Shown here piece by piece: positions 1-8,775 of a stretch of DNA of 64,000 nucleotides; the first letter of the stretch is position 1; each line of letters starts with the position of its first letter. Below the pieces are notes generated by a model. The model had not been told where the DNA came from and searched no databases. It was given only the letters and a program-made list of their open reading frames with translations. Source of the DNA: Achromobacter sp. UMC46 (GTDB lineage Bacteria > Pseudomonadota > Gammaproteobacteria > Burkholderiales > Burkholderiaceae_B); assembly GCF_014170335.1 (NCBI RefSeq), contig NZ_LZZS01000004.1, positions 434,001 through 498,000 of the forward strand, read 5' to 3'. The position numbers and the translations under genes are program-made.

Positions 1-923
1 TCCATGCCGCCCGCGGCATCCACCACCGCAGGCAAGGCCTGCAGGGGGGACAGGCTGCCGTCCAACTGCCTGCCGCCATGATTCGAGACGATCACACCGT
101 CCAGGCCGTGCGCGCGGGCCGTGCGCGCATCCTCGGGATGCAGGATGCCCTTGATCACCATCTGCCCCTTCCAACGGCGGCGGATGGCCGCCACATGCGT
201 CCAGTTCAAATGGCCGCGGTCCGAGAAGTCGCGCAGCACGTTGGCGGACAGGATCGGCGCGCCGCGTGTCGCATAGTTGTTCTCGAAGTGCGGCATACCG
301 TGGCGCCATAGCGTGCGCAAAAACGTGCCGAACAACCAGCGCGGATGCGTCAGCCCCTGCCATGCCAGGCTTGCGCTGGGACGCAGCGGCGTCGAAAAGC
401 CCGCCCGCACATTGTTTTCGCGATTGGCGTCCACCGGCGTATCCACCGTCAGCACCAGCGTCGTCACGCCGGCCGCCGCCACGCGGTCGATCAACGCGGC
501 AATCTGCGCGTCGTCGCCGGGCAGGTAGGCCTGGAACCACGTGCCGGGCGCGGCCTGCATCACTTCCTCCAGCCGGATCAGCGACGATCCGCTCATGATG
601 CACGGCACATCCGCGTCGGCCGCGGCGCGGGCCAGCACGATGTCGCCACGGTAACTGGACAAAGCCGAAATGCCCATGGGCGCCACGCCCACCGGCGCGG
701 CATACTCCCGGCCCAGCACCGTGGCCCGTGTGCTGCGCCGGGACACGTCCACCAGCACTTTCGGCCGGAATCCGTACTGGGAAAAGGCCTGCCGGTTGCC
801 GCGCTCGGACTGGCCGTCTTCCACCGCCCCGGACACGTAAGCGAAGATCGGCTTGGGCAAGCGCTTCTTCGCCGCCGCCTCGAAATCGTGCAGGCTGAGC
901 AGATGGCGCAAAGGGTCGGACAT
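1..923 (-). CDS. FMN-dependent alpha-hydroxy-acid oxidase (L-lactate dehydrogenase family), C-terminus beyond left edge
   Basis: Translating the minus strand from the ATG at 923 gives about 307 residues without a stop up to the window edge, so the C-terminus is missing. The N-terminus is MSDPLRHLLSLHDFEA. It is followed by PVGVAPMGISALSS and, near the edge, VIVSNHGGRQLDG, the flavin-binding and substrate-binding signature of the lactate dehydrogenase/glycolate oxidase/mandelate dehydrogenase family. Such enzymes oxidise an L-2-hydroxy acid to the 2-oxo acid with FMN. The exact substrate cannot be read from the sequence. The gene diverges from a LysR regulator 171 bp away, and a D-2-hydroxyacid dehydrogenase lies just beyond. 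This suggests a hydroxy-acid utilisation cluster. Family is confident; substrate unknown. Confidence 0.88.
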   Translation of the reverse strand, partial: MSDPLRHLLSLHDFEAAAKKRLPKPIFAYVSGAVEDGQSERGNRQAFSQYGFRPKVLVDVSRRSTRATVLGREYAAPVGVAPMGISALSSYRGDIVLARAAADADVPCIMSGSSLIRLEEVMQAAPGTWFQAYLPGDDAQIAALIDRVAAAGVTTLVLTVDTPVDANRENNVRAGFSTPLRPSASLAWQGLTHPRWLFGTFLRTLWRHGMPHFENNYATRGAPILSANVLRDFSDRGHLNWTHVAAIRRRWKGQMVIKGILHPEDARTARAHGLDGVIVSNHGGRQLDGSLSPLQALPAVVDAAGGM

Positions 924-1020
924 GGCGTGGGCTCCTGTCGGCGGTCGGCCGATCATGGATTGGGGCCTCCGCGCAGTTGTCATTGGGTGGCGGACGACTA
1001 TAGGCCCGGCGACAGTTTGA

Positions 1021-1035
1021 ATAAAGTGACTTTAT
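1021..1035. promoter_or_regulatory. Palindromic LysR-type operator candidate
   Basis: A 15-bp palindrome with 7-bp arms (ATAAAGT, one base, ACTTTAT) lies in an unusually AT-rich part of the 171-bp gap between the divergent oxidase and LysR genes. Its form fits the T-N11-A pattern bound by LysR regulators. A looser copy of the left half (CACTTTTATT) lies about 17 bp further on. Assignment to the adjacent LysR protein is inference from position and symmetry. Confidence 0.45.
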
Positions 1036-1094
1036 CGATATTCGTTATTACACTTTTATTCGCTCTTGATTCCCCCGACACTTCACCCCCCGCC

Positions 1095-1994
1095 ATGACG
1101 CTCAAGCAACTTGAAGCCTTCTACTGGGCCGCCACCTGCAAGAACTTCGCCATCGCCGCGAACCGGCTGAATATCTCGGTGTCGTCGCTGTCAAAGCGCA
1201 TCGGGGAACTCGAAGCATCCATCGGCGCGGACCTGTTCAGCCGCAGCGCGCGCAGCGCCACGCTGACTGCCTTGGGCGAACAACTGGTGCCGCACGCCAA
1301 AGACCTGCTGCGCAACGCCGACCAGTTCATGCAGCAGGCCAGCAACAACCTCACGTATTCGGGGCGTTGCCGATTCGGCGCGGGCGAGCTCACGTCGGTC
1401 ACGTGGATGCCGCGGCTGATCGCGGAAATCCAGCGCGCGCATCCGAACCTGCTGGTGGAACCTTACGTGGGGGTGGGAGAACTGGTGGAGCGCGGGCTGG
1501 AAGACGGCGACCTGGATTTCGCCGTGATCGCCGGGCCGTCGTCGCGCGCGTCCATCGCGTCGCACCTGATCGGCAGCGCGGACTTCGACTGGGTGGCCTC
1601 ATCCCGCGCGGTGCCCGATCCCAACGCGCTGACGCCCGCCGACCTGCCCGGGCTGACCTTGATCACGCAGCCGCAAAGCTCGGGCGTGATCCGCATGCTG
1701 GACGACTGGTTGACCGAACAAGGCGTGTCCCCCGGCCGCACCCAATGCTGCAACAGCTGGGGCGCCATCGCCGGCATGCTGCGCCAAGGCTTGGGGCTGG
1801 GTTTCCTGCCCAGCGCCTGGGCGCGCATCCTGATCCAGCGTGGCGATTTGAACCGCCTGCCCGGGCTGGCGCCCTTGCGCCCCCTGCCCTATACCTTCCA
1901 ATGGCGGCGGGACGACACGCGGCCCATGCTGGACAGCCTGCGCATTCTGGCGCAAGACACGTTGGACTTCGACGCGCCAGCGGGAATGGTTTGA
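1095..1994 (+). CDS. LysR-family transcriptional regulator
   Basis: The protein has 299 residues counted from the ATG at 1095. An upstream extension in the same frame runs antisense through the neighbouring oxidase gene and is not credible. The N-terminal winged helix (MTLKQLEAFYWAATCKNFAI and the following helix) is a standard LysR DNA-binding domain. The remainder is a periplasmic-binding-fold effector domain. It is divergent from the hydroxy-acid oxidase and 121 bp upstream of a co-directional 2-hydroxyacid dehydrogenase, so it probably controls one or both in response to a hydroxy or oxo acid. The palindrome in the divergent gap is the likely site of action. The effector is unknown. Confidence 0.88.
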   Translation: MTLKQLEAFYWAATCKNFAIAANRLNISVSSLSKRIGELEASIGADLFSRSARSATLTALGEQLVPHAKDLLRNADQFMQQASNNLTYSGRCRFGAGELTSVTWMPRLIAEIQRAHPNLLVEPYVGVGELVERGLEDGDLDFAVIAGPSSRASIASHLIGSADFDWVASSRAVPDPNALTPADLPGLTLITQPQSSGVIRMLDDWLTEQGVSPGRTQCCNSWGAIAGMLRQGLGLGFLPSAWARILIQRGDLNRLPGLAPLRPLPYTFQWRRDDTRPMLDSLRILAQDTLDFDAPAGMV

Positions 1995-2115
1995 ACCGGC
2001 AATTGTTTACTAAATTTCGCTCTTAGATCAGAAAATTATTCGCTTTATATCCGGTTTTTGCGCGGGTAGAGTCGCCTCGACAGCCCCTCATGCGCCTATA
2101 CGGAGACAAGCCGCA

Positions 2116-3180
2116 ATGCCGGATTTCGGTTCCACCCTGCAAGACTTCCCCAAACGCCTTTGCCGGCTGGACCTGTGGTTGAACCCGGTGTTCGACCAGA
2201 CTATCGGCGCGGCGCCCGGCATCGGCTTGTCGGTGCTGCCGGCGCGCGGCGACGATGCGCGCACGCTGGCCGGCCTGAAGACGGCCCATGCCTATCACGT
2301 GTCCGCCGCCAAGGACGAACTGCCCCGCCAATGGTTCGTGAACGCCGAGCTGATCGCGCAATGTCCCGATCTGGTGTGCGTGTCCTCCGGCGGCGCGGGC
2401 TATGACACCGTGGACGTGCCGGCCTGCACCGCAGCCGGCATCGCGGTGGTGAACCAGGCGGGCGGCAACGCCGCGTCCGTCGCCGAACACACGTACGCGC
2501 TGTTGCTGGCCGTGCAGCGCCGCGTGGTCGAATCGCATCAACGCCTGCGCCACGACACCGGATTTTCCCGCGAAGACCTGATGGGCCACGAGATCCACGG
2601 CACGGTGATCGGCCTGGTGGGCATCGGGCAGATCGGGTCGCGGGTCGCACGCATCGCCCAAGGCTTCGGCATGCGCGTGATCGCGCATGATCCGCTGCTG
2701 GACGCCGACACCATCCGCCGCCGCGGCGCCGAACCCGTGTCGCTGGCCGACCTGCTGGCGCAATCCGATGTCGTATCGCTGCATTGCCCGCTGGACGCCT
2801 CCACGCGCGGCCTGGTGGATGCGCGCGCGTTCGCCGCCATGAAGCCGGGTGCCGTATTCATCTCGACCGCGCGCGGCGGCATCCATGACGAAGCGGCCTT
2901 GTACGACGCCTTGCGCGGCGGCCATCTGCGCGGCGCCGGCCTGGACGTCTGGCAGCAAGAGCCGCCCCCGCACGACGCGCCCTTGCTGGGCCTGCCCAAT
3001 GTGGTCGCCACCTTCCATACGGCAGGCGTCACCCACGAGGCCCGGCGCAACGTCGCGCAGTCCTCCGCCACGCAATTGATCTTGATGCTGCGCGGCGAAC
3101 GCCCGCCGCAACTGGTCAACCCCGAGGTCTGGCCCATCGCCGTCGCGCGCATCGCCAACTTGAATCCGCCGCCCTACTGA
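2116..3180 (+). CDS. D-isomer-specific 2-hydroxyacid dehydrogenase
   Basis: A 354-residue protein of the NAD(P)-dependent D-2-hydroxyacid dehydrogenase family (phosphoglycerate, glyoxylate and hydroxypyruvate reductases). The Rossmann motif GIGQIG is at residues 169-174 and is preceded by the usual GTVIGLVG strand. Later come STARGG (carrying the substrate-binding arginine), a DVWQQEPPP stretch and the histidine region TFHTAGVT. It would interconvert a 2-oxo acid and a D-2-hydroxy acid. With the L-type oxidase upstream it could complete an inversion or oxidation route. It is followed 93 bp later by a Bug receptor, probably co-transcribed. The substrate cannot be assigned. Confidence 0.88.
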   Translation: MPDFGSTLQDFPKRLCRLDLWLNPVFDQTIGAAPGIGLSVLPARGDDARTLAGLKTAHAYHVSAAKDELPRQWFVNAELIAQCPDLVCVSSGGAGYDTVDVPACTAAGIAVVNQAGGNAASVAEHTYALLLAVQRRVVESHQRLRHDTGFSREDLMGHEIHGTVIGLVGIGQIGSRVARIAQGFGMRVIAHDPLLDADTIRRRGAEPVSLADLLAQSDVVSLHCPLDASTRGLVDARAFAAMKPGAVFISTARGGIHDEAALYDALRGGHLRGAGLDVWQQEPPPHDAPLLGLPNVVATFHTAGVTHEARRNVAQSSATQLILMLRGERPPQLVNPEVWPIAVARIANLNPPPY

Positions 3181-3273
3181 TTTCCTGCCGTCCCCGCGAC
3201 GCCTGCGCGGCGTTGCACCCCTTTCAAGAACAGCGCGGCACCAAGCCGCCGACCCATCCCCCGAGGAGACACC

Positions 3274-4272
3274 ATGCAACAACCCAACAAGCGCCGCTCG
3301 CTGCGCATCCTGGCCGCGTCCGCCGCCCTGCTGTCGGGCGCCGCCCTTTTTGGCGGCGCGGCCCAAGCCGCCGGCTATCCGGAACGCCCCATCAACCTGA
3401 TCGTGTCCTACGGCCCGGGCGGCGGCACGGACCTGGTCGCGCGCATGATGGCGCCGTTCCTGCAGAAGTACCTGGGCAACGATGCCCGCATCGTGGTGTT
3501 GAACCGCCCTGGCGCGGGCGGCGCCATCGGCTTCACCGAATTGGCCCGCGCGCAGCCCGACGGCTACACCATCGGCTTCATCAACACGCCCAACCTGCTG
3601 ACCATCCCCATCGAACGCAAGTCCAGCTTCACCTGGCAAAGCTACGACTTGCTGGGCAACCTGATCGATGATCCGGGCGCCTTCACCGTGCGCAACGACA
3701 ATGAATTGAAGACGCTGGCCGACCTGTCTGCCTATGCCAAGCAGAATCCCGGCAAGGTCACGGTAGGCACCACGGGCACGGGGTCGGACGACCACCTGGC
3801 CATGCTGCGTTTCGAGCGCGCCTCGGGCGCGAAGCTCAGCCACATTCCCTACAAGGGCGCGGGCGAAGTGCGCGGCGCGTTGGCAGGCGGAGAAATCACG
3901 ATCGGCGCGATCAACGTGGGCGAAGCGCTGCAGTACCAGAAAGGCGGCACGCCACTGCGTTTCCTGGGGCAGATGGGCAAGGCGCGTTCAGAAGCACTGC
4001 CCGACGTGCCCACGTTCAAGGAACAGGGCTATGACGTTGAACTGGCGTCGTTGCGCGGCCTGGCCGCGCCCAAGGGGCTGCCGGCGGACGTGCGCGGCAA
4101 ACTCGTGGACGCCGTGAAGCGCACGGTGGACGATCCGGAATTCCAGGCCAAGGCCCATGAAATGTTCGCCCCGCTACGCTACTTGCCCCCGGCCGACTAC
4201 GCCCGCGAACTGGCGGCTGGCGAAGCCGAATTCCAGCAACTGTGGAAGGAAGCGCCCTGGCTGGACAAATAA
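3274..4272 (+). CDS. Bug-family tripartite tricarboxylate transporter substrate-binding protein
   Basis: A 332-residue exported protein preceded by a good ribosome binding site (GAGGAGAC). A Lys/Arg-rich start and hydrophobic core end near AQAAG, a Sec signal peptide. Mature features typical of Bug receptors are YPERPINLIVSYGPGGGTD, the NRPGAGG loop, the PDGYT turn and SHIPYKGAGE. Family members bind small carboxylates in the periplasm and hand them to a TctA/TctB permease. No permease genes are nearby, as is common for the many orphan Bug proteins in Alcaligenaceae. The upstream dehydrogenase suggests a hydroxy- or oxo-acid ligand (inference). Confidence 0.92.
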   Translation: MQQPNKRRSLRILAASAALLSGAALFGGAAQAAGYPERPINLIVSYGPGGGTDLVARMMAPFLQKYLGNDARIVVLNRPGAGGAIGFTELARAQPDGYTIGFINTPNLLTIPIERKSSFTWQSYDLLGNLIDDPGAFTVRNDNELKTLADLSAYAKQNPGKVTVGTTGTGSDDHLAMLRFERASGAKLSHIPYKGAGEVRGALAGGEITIGAINVGEALQYQKGGTPLRFLGQMGKARSEALPDVPTFKEQGYDVELASLRGLAAPKGLPADVRGKLVDAVKRTVDDPEFQAKAHEMFAPLRYLPPADYARELAAGEAEFQQLWKEAPWLDK

Positions 4273-4296
4273 GCGCAGCCAGGACCGCGCAAGCTC

Positions 4297-5130
4297 TTAT
4301 TGCGACTTGACGTCTTCGCCCTTGTAGCCGTCGGCATAGGCGCGGCCCGAGCAGCGCACCATTGCCACGCAAGCCGGCGCGCCCGTCTTGGCCGTGCAAG
4401 TGGCGCGCGATTCCTCGCGCGCCGACACGGAGTCGGGGTTCAACGCCGTAAAGCGCGTGCCCCGGCCTTCGCTGCCCTTGACCCACGCCATGCCGACGCA
4501 GCTGTCCTTATAGGTCAGGAGCTTGCGGCAGTCTTTGCAGTCTTCCCATTTCAGCAACGTATTAAGCGCCTCGTCTTCCGTCGGATAGCCGTCCGCATAG
4601 ACCACGCCGCCATCGGCGTTTTCCGCCACGGCGCCCCAATAGGCGCGGGTGTCCAGCTTGGCCGACAGCGCCTCCACATCGGCGGGTTTGGCCCGCTTCG
4701 CGGCCGCCAGGTCTTCGGCGCTATAGCCCGGGCCCGCGCACACGGGCATCGTCGTCAACCGGCATTTGCCGTCAGGGCTGGCCGCCGTGCAGCGGCGCAT
4801 GGCCTTCTTGGCCGCCATTTCGGGCGACACGCTATTGCCCGGGAACAGGTCCTGGCGCGAATTGCGCGCATAAGCCATGCAGCTGTCCCAGAAGGTGGTC
4901 AGCGACTTGCACCCTTTTCCGCCCGCGCGTTTGCACTCGGCGACGGCTGCCATGTCGGCCCACTGCTTGGTTTTTTCCGGCCCCACCCAGTACACCTTGG
5001 AATGGTCGCCGTCCGTCGCCATAGCGCCGTAGACGCTTTGGGCGAACGCCGCGGGAGAAGCCAGGCCCGCCACGACGGCGAGAGCGGCGAATGCAGCGCG
5101 GATCAGGGGAAGAAATCGGGCAGGCATCAT
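4297..5130 (-). CDS. Secreted protein with two DUF4189-like repeats
   Basis: The start is at the double ATG at 5130/5127, because the region just downstream encodes a clear signal peptide ending SPAAFAQ. The mature part contains two similar units. The first begins YGAMATDGDHSKVYWV and includes FWDSCMAYAR; the second begins YWGAVAENADGGVVYADG and includes TYKDSCVGMAW. Both carry conserved Trp, Gly and Cys positions of the DUF4189 type, found in small secreted proteins of unknown role. The many cysteines suggest disulfides in the periplasm or outside. It converges on the Bug gene with a 24-bp gap. No function can be assigned. Confidence 0.75.
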   Translation of the reverse strand: MMPARFLPLIRAAFAALAVVAGLASPAAFAQSVYGAMATDGDHSKVYWVGPEKTKQWADMAAVAECKRAGGKGCKSLTTFWDSCMAYARNSRQDLFPGNSVSPEMAAKKAMRRCTAASPDGKCRLTTMPVCAGPGYSAEDLAAAKRAKPADVEALSAKLDTRAYWGAVAENADGGVVYADGYPTEDEALNTLLKWEDCKDCRKLLTYKDSCVGMAWVKGSEGRGTRFTALNPDSVSAREESRATCTAKTGAPACVAMVRCSGRAYADGYKGEDVKSQ

Positions 5131-5420
5131 CGTCGGAATGAGGGATCGAGTGGGGAGCGGGGACGATCTTAGCAAGAAGCCCTTCTGGTCTGTCCCCCTG
5201 TGAATACCCCCTGCCGGCATATTGCGTAACAAATTTCACATGCTTAGAGGACGATACTGGCCCCGTTTTCCGGTAAAAATGTCGAACTTTCTTAAGCACG
5301 CCGTCAGCGTCCGGCGCTTGCGCTGCGGGGACCTCCGCCTCAGCCCTGCCTGAAGCTGTCACATAAAGAAACAAACGCGTTGAGCCACCTTGACCTGCCA
5401 CGGAGCATCGACAGCACGCC

Positions 5421-5993
5421 ATGAAGTCGCCCCAGCCCTCCCCGATCCGCCGCACGCCGCTCTGGTTGCCGGCCAGCCTGATTGCCGCTGCGGCCACCCT
5501 GTCCGGCTGCGCACCGATGCCCACCGGCGGCAGCTCCGCGATGCCGTCACTGGGCAACGTGTTCAAGTCCGGCCTGTCGTTCTCGCCCAGCGTGAACGTG
5601 GCCAAGAACATGGAAGGCCGCTCGATCAATGACGCCATCGCCGCGTTGGGCGAACCGTCCAAGACGCGCGTCGTCGGCAACGAAGTGGAGCTGGAGTGGT
5701 CCGACTATCAGACCGCCCCCTACACGGAATGGGTCACCACCGGCTCCAGTCAGCAGGTCGTCGGCATGATCGCCGCCACCAACACCACCGCCGCCACGCC
5801 GGTGTTCCAAACGAACACGACAGGCCACTACCAGGACCGCTCGCGAGTCTATGAATGCACGGTGCTGATGCGGATGCAGAACAGCGTCATCGTCAGCTCC
5901 AGTGTCGACGGCAACGTCTGCCCGGAATTCATCGCGTCGCTGCGCAAATGGGCGGGTGAAAACGAGGCGAACAACTACGTCGTGAAGAAGTAG
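5421..5993 (+). CDS. Hypothetical lipoprotein
   Basis: A 190-residue protein with a lipoprotein signal: basic start, hydrophobic stretch and lipobox LSGC near residue 30. It should be lipidated and anchored in the cell envelope. The mature part contains NDAIAALGEPSKTRVVGNEVELEWSDY, which resembles the SmpA/OmlA-like pattern of small outer-membrane lipoproteins where a predicted link between two conditions is scored (gene-family resemblance only). Two cysteines near the C-terminus (YECTVLM and NVCPEF) could pair. A 290-bp non-coding stretch separates it from the divergent DUF4189 gene. Role unknown. Confidence 0.75.
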   Translation: MKSPQPSPIRRTPLWLPASLIAAAATLSGCAPMPTGGSSAMPSLGNVFKSGLSFSPSVNVAKNMEGRSINDAIAALGEPSKTRVVGNEVELEWSDYQTAPYTEWVTTGSSQQVVGMIAATNTTAATPVFQTNTTGHYQDRSRVYECTVLMRMQNSVIVSSSVDGNVCPEFIASLRKWAGENEANNYVVKK

Positions 5994-6002
5994 GCGGCCG
6001 GG

Positions 6003-6407
6003 TCAGTCCTGCGCCGCGCCCGGCAGCTTCGCGATCACCTTGATCTCGAAGTCGAAGCCGTACAGCCACGTCACGCCCACGGCCGTCAGAGCCGGATGCG
6101 GCGCCTCGCCCCAGTATTCCGGCACCACTTGCCAGACGGTTTCGAACTTGGACTGCGGGTCGATCATGAAGACCGTCACGTCCACCACATCGTCGAACGT
6201 GCAGCCCGCCGCCTTCAAGATGGCGTTCAGGTTTTCAAACGCCCGCCGCACCTGTGTTTGAAGTTCCGGTTCGGGCGAGCCGTCTTCGCGGCTGCCGACC
6301 TGCCCCGACACGAACAGGAAGCCGTTGGACCGGACGGCCGGCGAATAGCGGTTGCGTTCATAAAGCGCCTGGCGGCCAGGGGGAAAAACGACGTCGCGGC
6401 TTGCCAT
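6003..6407 (-). CDS. RidA (YjgF/YER057c/UK114) family protein
   Basis: A 134-residue protein starting at the ATG at 6407, which has a strong ribosome binding site (GGAGAGG) just upstream. Longer in-frame starts do not. It contains the hallmark RidA segments: NRYSPAVRSNGFLFVSGQVG, then QTQVRRAFENLNAILKAAG and VVDVTVFMID. RidA proteins form trimers that deaminate reactive enamine/imine intermediates or act in degradation of aromatic or amino compounds. The arginine normally contacting the ligand carboxylate near the C-terminus is not obvious here, so this may be a non-canonical RidA subgroup. It diverges from a LysR gene that probably regulates it. Confidence 0.88.
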   Translation of the reverse strand: MASRDVVFPPGRQALYERNRYSPAVRSNGFLFVSGQVGSREDGSPEPELQTQVRRAFENLNAILKAAGCTFDDVVDVTVFMIDPQSKFETVWQVVPEYWGEAPHPALTAVGVTWLYGFDFEIKVIAKLPGAAQD

Positions 6408-6550
6408 GAATCCTCTCCATTTATGGGCCGGAAGCGGCCCGTCATTAACGAAGGCTTCACTGTAAAGACCCGCCTGGCGCCGATAAACGGGCAATACTGT
6501 CCATCACTGTTTGTAGAATCCAAACAATCCGCGCAACCCTGGGAACCGCC

Positions 6551-7519
6551 ATGGACCGATTCGATGCGATGCAGGCCTTCGCCCGCGTGGTGGAAGCCGG
6601 CAGCTTCACCAAGGCGGCGGAAACGCTGCACATGAGCAAAACCAGCGTCACGCAACTGGTGCAGCAGCTGGAGGCGCGCCTGCGCGTCAAATTGCTGAAC
6701 CGCACCACACGCCGCGTCGCCGTCACCGCCGACGGCGCCGCCTACTACGAACGCGTGATCAAACTGCTGGCCGACATGGACGACGCCGAAACCGGCTTGT
6801 CCGCCGCGTCGGCCGCGCCCCGGGGCCGCCTTCGCGTGGACGTGCCCAGCCCGCTGGCCCGCATGATCCTGATCCCTGCGCTGCCCGCATTCCATGCGCG
6901 CTATCCCGACATCCAGTTGGACATGGGCGTCAGCGACCGCATCGTGGATATCCTCGGCGAGAACGTGGACTGCGTGGTGCGCGGCGGCGAAATCACCGAC
7001 CAGTCGCTGATGGCGCGTCGGGTCGCCGACCTGCGGCTGGGCGTCTACGCCGCCCCCGCCTATCTGGAACGCGCCGGCCTGCCCTCGCACCCGCAAGAAC
7101 TGGAAGATACGCATCACCGGATCGTGGGCTATCTGTGGTCGCGCATCGGCCGCGCGTTCCCCTACGCCATGCACCGCGGCGACGAAAGCGTCAACGTGCA
7201 CGGGCGCTACGTGTTGGCGGTGGACGACGGCAACGCCTATCTGGCTGCGGGATTGGCGGGAATGGGCGTGCTGTGGCTGCCCGATTACATGGCCCGGCCC
7301 TACCTGACACGCGGGGAACTGGTGCCGCTGTTCGAAGACTGGCGCCTGGATCCGATGCCGCTCACCATCGCGTTCCCGCCGAACCGGCATGTCAGCGCCA
7401 AGCTGCGCCTGTTCATCGATTGGGTGGCGGAATTGATGGGGCCCTACGCGCCGGATCCTGGATTGGTCGCGCGCGCAGGTCGCGCTGATGCGCCCCACGC
7501 CAAGCACGCGCGCGCTTGA
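6551..7519 (+). CDS. LysR-family transcriptional regulator with altered C-terminus
   Basis: A 322-residue LysR protein. The N-terminal helix-turn-helix (MDRFDAMQAFARVVEAGSF, then KAAETLHMSKTSVTQLVQQLE) and the SPLARMILIPALPAFHARYP effector domain match the large PgrR/DmlR-like subgroup. It is divergent from ridA across a 143-bp gap, so RidA is a likely target. The normal end of such proteins falls near LRLFIDWVAELM. The last 25 or so residues, which are rich in Ala and His, are read from DNA that in another frame encodes a monooxygenase fragment. The native stop has therefore probably been lost by a recombination event. Confidence 0.88.
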   Translation: MDRFDAMQAFARVVEAGSFTKAAETLHMSKTSVTQLVQQLEARLRVKLLNRTTRRVAVTADGAAYYERVIKLLADMDDAETGLSAASAAPRGRLRVDVPSPLARMILIPALPAFHARYPDIQLDMGVSDRIVDILGENVDCVVRGGEITDQSLMARRVADLRLGVYAAPAYLERAGLPSHPQELEDTHHRIVGYLWSRIGRAFPYAMHRGDESVNVHGRYVLAVDDGNAYLAAGLAGMGVLWLPDYMARPYLTRGELVPLFEDWRLDPMPLTIAFPPNRHVSAKLRLFIDWVAELMGPYAPDPGLVARAGRADAPHAKHARA

Positions 7520-7874
7520 AGCCATCATGCGCGACCTGATCCATGCCCGCGACGGTGCAACGTATTTCGCCGAGCGCGTGTGGGGCGTGTCGCAGCGCCA
7601 AGATCTGGGCGGCGGTCATCCGCTGGTCGGACGCAGCATGCCCGACTTCGAACTGGCCAATGGCAAGAGAGCCGGTCTGCTTCTACGCGGCGGTAAAGCA
7701 CTGTTTCTGGACTTCGATGCCAGCGCAGCACTTGCGGGCTTGCTACGCCCCGGGCAACCGCAGGGCGACTACGCCAGTTGCGACGCCCAAGACCGCTTGG
7801 GCTTGCGGGCAGTGCTGGTGCGCCCGGACGGCATTGTCGCCTGGGCCTGCGACACCGCCCCCGACGGCGTCGCT
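7452..7874 (+). pseudogene. Remnant of FAD-dependent aromatic monooxygenase (C-terminal domain only)
   Basis: Reading the frame of the ATG at 7488 gives RILDWSRAQVALMRPTP, then RDLIHARDGATYFAERVWGV, GHPLVGRSMPDFEL, ALFLDFDASAAL and DRLGLRAVLVRPDGIVAWA. This is the thioredoxin-like C-terminal region of class A FAD monooxygenases (phenol hydroxylase / RdmE / MhpA-like). The whole FAD-binding part (several hundred residues) is absent. The last few residues are replaced where the convergent permease gene begins at 7873. Both ends are therefore truncated. It overlaps the LysR 3' end, which marks the left junction. No function is expected. Confidence 0.75.
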
Positions 7875-8628
7875 ATGCCAGGCGTTCCAACAAGCGGGGC
7901 ACGGCGGACGCCAGCAGCGCCAGGCCGGACACCGTAAGCAAGCCCAGGACGATCTGCCGGAAACGCGCCTCGCTGATGCCGATGTAAAGCTTCGCCCCCA
8001 GCAACGTCGGCACCAGCATCGCGGGCGCTACGATGGCGAACATCGGCACCATGTCGCGCGTCACGATCCCGGTGGCCAGGTACGTGCCCATCGTCACCGC
8101 CAGCATGGACAGGTTGAAGTTCTGGATGATGGCGCGCTGCTTGTCTTTTTCGAAGCCGCGCAGCGTGCACCACAGCGTAGGCAACGACCCCGAAAACCCG
8201 CCAATGCCGCCCAGCACGCCGCCCGCGAACCCCACCGTCCCGTCCGCCAACCGCCCGCCTGCCGTGATCTTCGGCAGGTTCTTGGCCAGCAGCATGATCG
8301 GGCACCAGACGATCAGCAATGCGCCGAGCAGCGCCTTGAACCAATCCATATCCAGATGCGGCAGCACGGCCACCCCAAGCGGAATACCCGCCAGGCCGCC
8401 CAACACGAACGGCAGCAGCAGCTTCAGATTGAAGCCGCGCCTGACCGTAACGGCCGCCAGCACCTGCCCCACCAGCGCACCGAATACCGCAAGCGTGGCC
8501 GCCAGTCGCGGCTCTAGCGCCCAGGCCCAAAACGACATCGCCACAAGCCCGAACGCGAAGCCTGACAAGCCCTGCACGAAACCGGCGACCACCGCGCCCA
8601 GCGCCACCATCAGATACACCGATTCCAT
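7873..8628 (-). CDS. TSUP (TauE/SafE) family membrane permease
   Basis: A 251-residue, very hydrophobic protein with about eight membrane segments. It has two similar halves typical of the TauE/SafE sulfite exporter family, with glycine-rich patches such as GFVQGLSGFAFGLVA near the start and GGVLGGIGGFSGSLPTLW in the middle. The family moves sulfonates, sulfite or related organic anions across the inner membrane. No sulfur-metabolism gene is adjacent, so the substrate is unknown. The stop at 7873 sits inside the decayed monooxygenase gene, so this gene appears to bound the deletion on the right. Confidence 0.85.
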   Translation of the reverse strand: MESVYLMVALGAVVAGFVQGLSGFAFGLVAMSFWAWALEPRLAATLAVFGALVGQVLAAVTVRRGFNLKLLLPFVLGGLAGIPLGVAVLPHLDMDWFKALLGALLIVWCPIMLLAKNLPKITAGGRLADGTVGFAGGVLGGIGGFSGSLPTLWCTLRGFEKDKQRAIIQNFNLSMLAVTMGTYLATGIVTRDMVPMFAIVAPAMLVPTLLGAKLYIGISEARFRQIVLGLLTVSGLALLASAVPRLLERLA

Positions 8629-8775
8629 CGTCGTCCTCTTATGCTCTACTTTCTGGCCTCGCGATTATTCTTGGCGAGTGGATTGAATTGTGATTCAGAC
8701 CCATAAGAGAAAAATTCGAATTCTTGATGGACGAATAATGGATTGCTGATGACGCGTCCACGACCCAGGCCACCG

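Noticed and set aside
345-1094. Plus-strand extension of the LysR frame back to 345
   Set aside because: It runs antisense through the FMN oxidase gene and is not LysR-like; the true start is the ATG at 1095.
2023-3843. 606-residue minus-strand frame opposite the dehydrogenase and Bug genes
   Set aside because: Composition (Arg, Gln, His, Gly) and lack of homology show it is a shadow; the plus-strand genes have clear families.
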